The notes under the pieces: generated by a model
What the model saw: only the letters and a program-made list of their open reading frames with translations
Told to the model about the DNA's origin: nothing
The model's database searches: none
Translations under genes and position numbers: made by a program
Source: Flabesymbios commensalis
Taxonomy: Eukaryota; Annelida; Polychaeta; Terebellida; Flabelligeridae
NCBI GenBank assembly: GCA_964017125.1
Contig: OZ024902.1
Span: 102,751,307-102,815,306, forward strand
DNA length: 64,000 nucleotides
Direction of reading: 5' to 3'
Part shown: positions 54,400-64,000 of the stretch, piece after piece
How positions within the stretch are numbered: position 1 is the stretch's first letter
Layout: each line of letters opens with the position of its first letter

Positions 54400-57300
54400 A
54401 TTATACACACAAACAAAAGAGGTATAAATACCAAAGGACAAGAAAATCAATGCGGGGAAGCGGAAGAACCAAGTTGAACTTACAACTGTTTCAGTGCTAT
54501 ATGGACGAATGCTTGGTATATGGGCCATAATTGAACATTATCAAATTAGTTTCGTTAAATTCGCTAGAAAACATGTCTATATTATATTTTTTTGCTGAAT
54601 TGGCTGCCTGGTGATAATAAATGAGCAAAATTATTGGTCTAGTAGCAATAAAACATCCCACAGGCGCGAAAATGTGTTTTCTGGAACTATGGCCTTAAGG
54701 GAAATAAACATGTTTATGGAATATTATTTTGCAAGTGAGCTAGAAAATACATTCTATTCTGAAATCGAAAAAGAAAACCTTGTCCAATTCCGATGAGCAG
54801 AAGGCACACAAACGCAAAATGAAATTCCCCTGTTTATTACTAGATCTCGAGAAATGGCCCGTTTTTCGATATTACAACATAATTTTCCATTTTCATGAAG
54901 CATCTGTATGAGATTGTCTATTTTTTCAGAGACTCGTCTCGAAATTGGGCAATGAATGATTTTATTTCTTCAGAATAGTGATGTACGGACATTATACACA
55001 CAAACAAAAGAGGTATAAATACCAAAGGACAAGAAAATCAATGCGGGGAAGCGGAAGAACCAAGTTGAACTTACAACTGTTTCAGTGCTATATGGACGAA
55101 TGCTTGGTATATGGGCCATAATTGAACATTATCAAATTAGTTTCGTTAAATTCGCTAGAAAACATGTCTATATTATAATTTTTTGCTGAATTGGCTGCCT
55201 GGTGATAATAAATGAGCAAAATTATTGGTCTAGTAGCAATAAAACATCCCACAGGCGCGAAAATGTGTTTTCTGGAACTATGGCCTTAACGTCTCACCAC
55301 ACATAATACCCGTCCCATAGACTTACATGTATTATGACCCATACGCTCAGGCCTCCCAGCACTCCTAAAATGGGGAAATGTAAATAACCCTATATATCAT
55401 TTTAACCATCCTGCTGTTCTCTTTCAAAATAAAAAATAAAAAAGGTATGTGAATCTGCTTGCTTTCCTGCTATTTTAGCCTAGAATAAGCTCTTGCCCCA
55501 CTCTCCCCCGGGCGACCTAGAAAAAAATTGACCTTGTTTTTTATAAGAGCCTTGTTACAGCCAGCGCAAGGACTTCCTGTTAGATCTATCTTTTATCATT
55601 TCGATGCTTTTGCTACAACAAAACATCACAGAATCGATTTAAATTGGTATCAAAATGATATTTCCGTAATAATCACCACAGGAGCTGCTGCAAAGAGCCA
55701 CAATTTTTAAAAAGAGTCTAACTTTCTTATTCTTAAACTTTATAATGATATGCGCGAATGAATTTGTGTGGTGAGACCTTAAGGGAAATAAACATGTTTA
55801 TGGAATATTATTTTGCAAGTGAGCTAGAAAATACATTCTATTCTGAAATCGAAAAAGAAAACCTTGTCCAATTCCGATGAGCAGAAGGCACACAAACGCA
55901 AAATGAAATTCCCCTGTTTATTACTAGATCTCGAGAAATGGCCCGTTTTTCGATATTACAACATAATTTTCCATTTTCATGAAGCATCTGTATGAGATTG
56001 TCTATTTTTTCAGAGACTCGTCTCGAAATTGGGCAATGAATGATTTTATTTCTTCAGAATAGTGATGTACGGACATTATACACACAAACAAAAGAGGTAT
56101 AAATACCAAAGGACAAGAAAATCAATGCGGGGAAGCGGAAGAACCAAGTTGAACTTACAACTGTTTCAGTGCTATATGGACGAATGCTTGGTATATGGGC
56201 CATAATTGAACATTATCAAATTAGTTTCGTTAAATTCGCTAGAAAACATGTCTATATTATATTTTTTTGCTGAATTGGCTGCCTGGTGATAATAAATGAG
56301 CAAAATTATTGGTCTAGTAGCAATAAAACATCTCACAGGCGCGAAAATGTGTTTTCTGGAACTATGGCCTTAACGTCTCACCACACATAATACCCGTCCC
56401 ATAGACTTACATGTATTATGACCCATACGCTCAGGCCTCCCAGCACTCCTAAAATGGGGAAATGTAAATAACCCTATATATCATTTTAACCATCCTGCTG
56501 TTCTCTTTTAAAATAAAAAAATAAAAAGGTATGTGAATCTGCTTGCATTCCTGCTATTTTAGCCTAGAATAAGCTCTTGCCCCACTCTCCCCCGGGCGAC
56601 CTAGAAAAAAATTGACCTTGTTTTTTATAAGAGCCTTGTTACAGCCAGCGCAAGGACTTCCTGTTAGATCTATCTTTTATCATTTCGATGCTTTTGCTAC
56701 AACAAAACATCACAGAATCGATTTAAATTGGTATCAAAATGATATTTCCGTAATAATCACCACAGGAGCTGCTGCAAAGAGCCACAATTTTTAAAAAGAG
56801 TCTAACTTTCTTATTCTTAAACTTTATAATGATATGCGCGAATGAATTTGTGTGGTGAGACCTTAAGGGAAATAAACATGTTTATGGAATATTATTTTGC
56901 AAGTGAGCTAGAAAATACATTCTATTCTGAAATCGAAAAAGAAAACCTTGTCCAATTCCGATGAGCAGAAGGCACACAAACGCAAAATGAAATTCCCCTG
57001 TTTATTACTAGATCTCGAGAAATGGCCCGTTTTTCGATATTACAACATAATTTTCCATTTTCATGAAGCATCTGTATGAGATTGTCTATTTTTTCAGAGA
57101 CTCGTCTCGAAATTGGGCAATGAATGATTTTATTTCTTCAGAATAGTGATGTACGGACATTATACACACAAACAAAAGAGGTATAAATACCAAAGGACAA
57201 GAAAATCAATGCGGGGAAGCGGAAGAACCAAGTTGAACTTACAACTGTTTCAGTGCTATATGGACGAATGCTTGGTATATGGGCCATAATTGAACATTAT

Positions 57301-60300
57301 CAAATTAGTTTTGTTAAATTCGCTAGAAAACATGTCTATATTATATTTTTTTGCTGAATTGGCTGCCTGGTGATAATAAATGAGCAAAATTATTGGTCTA
57401 GTAGCAATAAAACATCCCACAGGCGCGAAAATGTGTTTTCTGGAACTATGGCCTTAACGTCTCACCACACATAATACCCGTCCCATAGACTTACATGTAT
57501 TATGACCCATACGCTCAGGCCTCCCAGCACTCCTAAAATGGGGAAATGTAAATAACCCTATATATCATTTTAACCATCCTGCTGTTCTCTTTCAAAATAA
57601 AAAATAAAAAAGGTATGTGAATCTGCTTGCTTTCCTGCTATTTTAGCCTTGAATAAGCTCTTGCCCCACTCTCCCCCGGGCGACCTAGAAAAAAATTGAC
57701 CTTGTTTTTTATAAGAGCCTTGTTACAGCCAGCGCAAGGACTTCCTGTTAGATCTATCTTTTATCATTTCGATGGTTTTGCTACAACAAAACATCACAGA
57801 ATCGATTTAAATTGGTATCAAAATGATATTTCCGTAATAATCACCACAGGAGCTGCTGCAAAGAGCCACAATTTTTAAAAAGAGTCTAACTTTCTTATTC
57901 TTAAACTTTATAATGATATGCGCGAATGAATTTGTGTGGTGAGACCTTAAGGGAAATAAACATGTTTATGGAATATTATTTTGCAAGTGAGCTAGAAAAT
58001 ACATTCTATTCTGAAATCGAAAAAGAAAACCTTGTCCAATTCCGATGAGCAGAAGGCACACAAACGCAAAATGAAATTCCCCTGTTTATTACTAGATCTC
58101 GAGAAATGGCCCGTTTTTCGATATTACAACATAATTTTCCATTTTCATGAAGCATCTGTATGAGATTGTCTATTTTTTCAGAGACTCGTCTCGAAATTGG
58201 GCAATGAATGATTTTATTTCTTCAGAATAGTGATGTACGGACATTATACACACAAACAAAAGAGGTATAAATACCAAAGGACAAGAAAATCAATGCGGGG
58301 AAGCGGAAGAACCAAGTTGAACTTACAACTGTTTCAGTGCTATATGGACGAATGCTTGGTATATGGGCCATAATTGAACATTATCAAATTAGTTTCGTTA
58401 AATTCGCTAGAAAACATGTCTATATTATATTTTTTTGCTGAATTGGCTGCCTGGTGATAATAAATGAGCAAAATTATTGGTCTAGTAGCAATAAAACATC
58501 CCACAGGCGCGAAAATGTGTTTTCTGGAACTATGGCCTTAACGTCTCACCACACATAATACCCGTCCCATAGACTTACATGTATTATGACCCATACGCTC
58601 AGGCCTCCCAGCACTCCTAAAATGGGGAAATGTAAATAACCCTATATATCATTTTAACCATCCTGCTGTTCTCTTTCAAAATAAAAAATAAAAAAGGTAT
58701 GTGAATCTGCTTGCTTTCCTGCTATTTTAGCCTTGAATAAGCTCTTGCCCCACTCTCCCCCGGGCGACCTAGAAAAAAATTGACCTTGTTTTTTATAAGA
58801 GCCTTGTTACAGCCAGCGCAAGGACTTCCTGTTAGATCTATCTTTTATCATTTCGATGGTTTTGCTACAACAAAACATCACAGAATCGATTTAAATTGGT
58901 ATCAAAATGATATTTCCGTAATAATCACCACAGGAGCTGCTGCAAAGAGCCACAATTTTTAAAAAGAGTCTAACTTTCTTATTCTTAAACTTTATAATGA
59001 TATGCGCGAATGAATTTGTGTGGTGAGACCTTAAGGGAAATAAACATGTTTATGGAATATTATTTTGCAAGTGAGCTAGAAAATACATTCTATTCTGAAA
59101 TCGAAAAAGAAAACCTTGTCCAATTCCGATGAGCAGAAGGCACACAAACGCAAAATGAAATTCCCCTGTTTATTACTAGATCTCGAGAAATGGCCCGTTT
59201 TTCGATATTACAACATAATTTTCCATTTTCATGAAGCATCTGTATGAGATTGTCTATTTTTTCAGAGACTCGTCTCGAAATTGGGCAATGAATGATTTTA
59301 TTTCTTCAGAATAGTGATGTACGGACATTATACACACAAACAAAAGAGGTATAAATACCAAAGGACAAGAAAATCAATGCGGGGAAGCGGAAGAACCAAG
59401 TTGAACTTACAACTGTTTCAGTGCTATATGGACGAATGCTTGGTATATGGGCCATAATTGAACATTATCAAATTAGTTTCGTTAAATTCGCTAGAAAACA
59501 TGTCTATATTATATTTTTTTGCTGAATTGGCTGCCTGGTGATAATAAATGAGCAAAATTATTGGTCTAGTAGCAATAAAACATCCCACAGGCGCGAAAAT
59601 GTGTTTTCTGGAACTATGGCCTTAACGTCTCACCACACATAATACCCGTCCCATAGACTTACATGTATTATGACCCATACGCTCAGGCCTCCCAGCACTC
59701 CTAAAATGGGGAAATGTAAATAACCCTATATATCATTTTAACCATCCTGCTGTTCTCTTTCAAAATAAAAAATAAAAAAGGTATGTGAATCTGCTTGCTT
59801 TCCTGCTATTTTAGCCTAGAATAAGCTCTTGCCCCACTCTCCCCCGGGCGACCTAGAAAAAAATTGACCTTGTTTTTTATAAGAGCCTTGTTACAGCCAG
59901 CGCAAGGACTTCCTGTTAGATCTATCTTTTATCATTTCGATGCTTTTGCTACAACAAAACATCACAGAATCGATTTAAATTGGTATCAAAATGATATTTC
60001 CGTAATAATCACCACAGGAGCTGCTGCAAAGAGCCACAATTTTTAAAAAGAGTCTAACTTTCTTATTCTTAAACTTTATAATGATATGCGCGAATGAATT
60101 TGTGTGGTGAGACCTTAAGGGAAATAAACATGTTTATGGAATATTATTTTGCAAGTGAGCTAGAAAATACATTCTATTCTGAAATCGAAAAAGAAAACCT
60201 TGTCCAATTCCGATGAGCAGAAGGCACACAAACGCAAAATGAAATTCCCCTGTTTATTACTAGATCTCGAGAAATGGCCCGTTTTTCGATATTACAACAT

Positions 60301-61027
60301 AATTTTCCATTTTCATGAAGCATCTGTATGAGATTGTCTATTTTTTCAGAGACTCGTCTCGAAATTGGGCAATGAATGATTTTATTTCTTCAGAATAGTG
60401 ATGTACGGACATTATACACACAAACAAAAGAGGTATAAATACCAAAGGACAAGAAAATCAATGCGGGGAAGCGGAAGAACCAAGTTGAACTTACAACTGT
60501 TTCAGTGCTATATGGACGAATGCTTGGTATATGGGCCATAATTGAACATTATCAAATTAGTTTCGTTAAATTCGCTAGAAAACATGTCTATATTATATTT
60601 TTTTGCTGAATTGGCTGCCTGGTGATAATAAATGAGCAAAATTATTGGTCTAGTAGCAATAAAACATCCCACAGGCGCGAAAATGTGTTTTCTGGAACTA
60701 TGGCCTTAACGTCTCACCACACATAATACCCGTCCCATAGACTTACATGTATTATGACCCATACGCTCAGGCCTCCCAGCACTCCTAAAATGGGGAAATG
60801 TAAATAACCCTATATATCATTTTAACCATCCTGCTGTTCTCTTTCAAAATAAAAAATAAAAAAGGTATGTGAATCTGCTTGCTTTCCTGCTATTTTAGCC
60901 TTGAATAAGCTCTTGCCCCACTCTCCCCCGGGCGACCTAGAAAAAAATTGACCTTGTTTTTTATAAGAGCCTTGTTACAGCCAGCGCAAGGACTTCCTGT
61001 TAGATCTATCTTTTATCATTTCGATGC
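44177..61027 (+). repeat. Higher-order repeat copy 2 (16 monomers, 16,851 bp; approximate edges)
   Basis: It directly follows copy 1; the join lies between 44,176 and 44,517. The right edge lies between 61,027 and 61,368: C at 61,027 still matches copy 1, while 61,368 has T where 44,517 has C. The following unit (from 61495) also fails to match the expected G subtype, so there is no third copy in the window. Confidence 0.88.
54400..54990 (+). repeat. Short 591-bp monomer 5 (empty MITE site)
   Basis: Lies exactly 16,851 bp after short unit 4 with the same marked neighbours (variants at 54296 and 55178), so it is the duplicated copy of unit 4 and not an independent empty site. Confidence 0.93.
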
Positions 61028-64000
61028 TTTTGCTACAACAAAACATCACAGAATCGATTTAAATTGGTATCAAAATGATATTTCCGTAATAATCACCACA
61101 GGAGCTGCTGCAAAGAGCCACAATTTTTAAAAAGAGTCTAACTTTCTTATTCTTAAACTTTATAATGATATGCGCGAATGAATTTGTGTGGTGAGACCTT
61201 AAGGGAAATAAACATGTTTATGGAATATTATTTTGCAAGTGAGCTAGAAAATACATTCTATTCTGAAATCGAAAAAGAAAACCTTGTCCAATTCCGATGA
61301 GCAGAAGGCACACAAACGCAAAATGAAATTCCCCTGTTTATTACTAGATCTCGAGAAATGGCCCGTTTTTCGATATTACAACATAATTTTCCATTTTCAT
61401 GAAGCATCTGTATGAGATTGTCTATTTTTTCAGAGACTCGTCTCGAAATTGGGCAATGAATGATTTTATTTCTTCAGAATAGTGATGTACGGACATTATA
61501 CACACAAACAAAAGAGGTATAAATACCAAAGGACAAGAAAATCAATGCGGGGAAGCGGAAGAACCAAGTTGAACTTACAACTGTTTCAGTGCTATATGGA
61601 CGAATGCTTGGTATATGGGCCATAATTGAACATTATCAAATTAGTTTCGTTAAATTCGCTAGAAAACATGTCTATATTATATTTTTTTGCTGAATTGGCT
61701 GCCTGGTGATAATAAATGAGCAAAATTATTGGTCTAGTAGCAATAAAACATCCCACAGGCGCGAAAATGTGTTTTCTGGAACTATGGCCTTAACGTCTCA
61801 CCACACATAATACCCGTCCCATAGACTTACATGTATTATGACCCATACGCTCAGGCCTCCCAGCACTCCTAAAATGGGGAAATGTAAATAACCCTATATA
61901 TCATTTTAACCATCCTGCTGTTCTCTTTCAAAATAAAAAATAAAAAAGGTATGTGAATCTGCTTGCTTTCCTGCTATTTTAGCCTAGAATAAGCTCTTGC
62001 CCCACTCTCCCCCGGGCGACCTAGAAAAAAATTGACCTTGTTTTTTATAAGAGCCTTGTTACAGCCAGCGCAAGGACTTCCTGTTAGATCTATCTTTTAT
62101 CATTTCGATGCTTTTGCTACAACAAAACATCACAGAATCGATTTAAATTGGTATCAAAATGATATTTCCGTAATAATCACCACAGGAGCTGCTGCAAAGA
62201 GCCACAATTTTTAAAAAGAGTCTAACTTTCTTATTCTTAAACTTTATAATGATATGCGCGAATGAATTTGTGTGGTGAGACCTTAAGGGAAATAAACATG
62301 TTTATGGAATATTATTTTGCAAGTGAGCTAGAAAATACATTCTATTCTGAAATCGAAAAAGAAAACCTTGTCCAATTCCGATGAGCAGAAGGCACACAAA
62401 CGCAAAATGAAATTCCCCTGTTTATTACTAGATCTCGAGAAATGGCCCGTTTTTCGATATTACAACATAATTTTCCATTTTCATGAAGCATCTGTATGAG
62501 ATTGTCTATTTTTTCAGAGACTCGTCTCGAAATTGGGCAATGAATGATTTTATTTCTTCAGAATAGTGATGTACGGACATTATACACACAAACAAAAGAG
62601 GTATAAATACCAAAGGACAAGAAAATCAATGCGGGGAAGCGGAAGAACCAAGTTGAACTTACAACTGTTTCAGTGCTATATGGACGAATGCTTGGTATAT
62701 GGGCCATAATTGAACATTATCAAATTAGTTTCGTTAAATTCGCTAGAAAACATGTCTATATTATATTTTTTTGCTGAATTGGCTGCCTGGTGATAATAAA
62801 TGAGCAAAATTATTGGTCTAGTAGCAATAAAACATCCCACAGGCGCGAAAATGTGTTTTCTGGAACTATGGCCTTAACGTCTCACCACACATAATACCCG
62901 TCCCATAGACTTACATGTATTATGACCCATACGCTCAGGCCTCCCAGCACTCCTAAAATGGGGAAATGTAAATAACCCTATATATCATTTTAACCATCCT
63001 GCTGTTCTCTTTCAAAATAAAAAATAAAAAAGGTATGTGAATCTGCTTGCTTTCCTGCTATTTTAGCCTAGAATAAGCTCTTGCCCCACTCTCCCCCGGG
63101 CGACCTAGAAAAAAATTGACCTTGTTTTTTATAAGAGCCTTGTTACAGCCAGCGCAAGGACTTCCTGTTAGATCTATCTTTTATCATTTCGATGCTTTTG
63201 CTACAACAAAACATCACAGAATCGATTTAAATTGGTATCAAAATGATATTTCCGTAATAATCACCACAGGAGCTGCTGCAAAGAGCCACAATTTTTAAAA
63301 AGAGTCTAACTTTCTTATTCTTAAACTTTATAATGATATGCGCGAATGAATTTGTGTGGTGAGACCTTAAGGGAAATAAACATGTTTATGGAATATTATT
63401 TTGCAAGTGAGCTAGAAAATACATTCTATTCTGAAATCGAAAAAGAAAACCTTGTCCAATTCCGATGAGCAGAAGGCACACAAACGCAAAATGAAATTCC
63501 CCTGTTTATTACTAGATCTCGAGAAATGGCCCGTTTTTCGATATTACAACATAATTTTCCATTTTCATGAAGCATCTGTATGAGATTGTCTATTTTTTCA
63601 GAGACTCGTCTCGAAATTGGGCAATGAATGATTTTATTTCTTCAGAATAGTGATGTACGGACATTATACACACAAACAAAAGAGGTATAAATACCAAAGG
63701 ACAAGAAAATCAATGCGGGGAAGCGGAAGAACCAAGTTGAACTTACAACTGTTTCAGTGCTATATGGACGAATGCTTGGTATATGGGCCATAATTGAACA
63801 TTATCAAATTAGTTTCGTTAAATTCGCTAGAAAACATGTCTATATTATATTTTTTTGCTGAATTGGCTGCCTGGTGATAATAAATGAGCAAAATTATTGG
63901 TCTAGTAGCAATAAAACATCCCACAGGCGCGAAAATGTGTTTTCTGGAACTATGGCCTTAACGTCTCACCACACATAATACCCGTCCCATAGACTTACAT
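54991..64000 (+). repeat. Array block F: eight long monomers and a 338-bp partial
   Basis: Units start at 54991, 56075, 57159, 58243, 59327, 60411, 61495, 62579 and 63663 (cut by the window end, including only the first 39 bp of its MITE). C at the G/C site is present in all complete units except those from 57159 and 58243. A at the T/A site is present in units from 54991, 56075, 59327, 61495 and 62579. Confidence 0.93.

Larger units (their letters stand above)
1..64000 (+). repeat. Head-to-tail satellite array, 1084-bp and 591-bp monomers
   Basis: The window is filled end to end by direct repeats. Taking ATTATACACA as the unit start, full-length units begin at 1, 1085 and so on at 1084-bp steps. 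The exceptions are one 1085-bp unit (from 7589), one 1086-bp unit (from 16951) and five 591-bp units (from 8674, 12517, 15276, 37549 and 54400). A 338-bp partial unit starts at 63663. The lengths sum exactly: 56 long units, 3 extra bases, 5 short units and the partial make 64,000. All units share one orientation, and unit-to-unit identity is clearly above 99%. I see no rRNA, tRNA, recognised snRNA, or ATG-started reading frame of gene size, so no stretch holds a convincing gene. The array runs off both edges, so its true length is unknown. An assembly collapse or expansion cannot be excluded from sequence alone. Confidence 0.97.

Noticed and set aside
1-64000. CRISPR array
   Set aside because: The repeat is 591-1084 bp with no short direct repeats separated by unique spacers.

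Overview
The whole window is one head-to-tail tandem array on a single strand. It has no flanking unique sequence and no convincing protein gene. The main monomer is 1084 bp and occurs as 56 complete copies plus a 338-bp piece at the right edge; one copy has a 1-bp insertion and one a 2-bp insertion. Five further monomers are only 591 bp. These numbers account for exactly 64,000 bp. Monomers differ by only a handful of scattered substitutions. This points to satellite DNA in a eukaryotic, probably animal, chromosome. The sequence is AT-rich, lacks bacterial gene organisation, and contains no rRNA, tRNA or major snRNA that I recognise. I cannot name the species.

The difference between the two monomer types is the key observation. 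Every 1084-bp monomer is the 591-bp monomer plus a 489-bp segment flanked by TTAA on both sides; the short monomers have a single TTAA at that spot. The segment ends in 14-bp inverted repeats that match at 13 positions, so it looks like a small non-autonomous DNA transposon (MITE), most like piggyBac in its TTAA duplication. It landed in a 591-bp satellite unit, and the filled unit was then amplified until it dominated the array.

Layout: 8 long units (1-8673), a short unit, 3 long (9265-12516), a short unit, 2 long (13108-15275), a short unit, 20 long (15867-37548), a short unit, 15 long (38140-54399), a short unit, then 8 long and a partial (54991-64000). Superimposed on this, a 16-monomer block (15 long + 1 short, 16,851 bp) is present twice in direct succession, from about 27.3-27.7 kb to 44.2-44.5 kb and from there to about 61.0-61.4 kb. 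The evidence is at least 14 rare variants plus the short unit recurring at exactly that offset. Two common variant sites 125 bp apart occur in all four combinations, so units have also exchanged sequence locally.

Within the 591-bp part, each unit carries a TATAAATA motif, a run of seven T about 160 bp downstream, an AATAAA, a partial match to the CENP-B box and a short near-palindrome. These could make the array transcribed or centromere-associated, but nothing in the sequence proves either.
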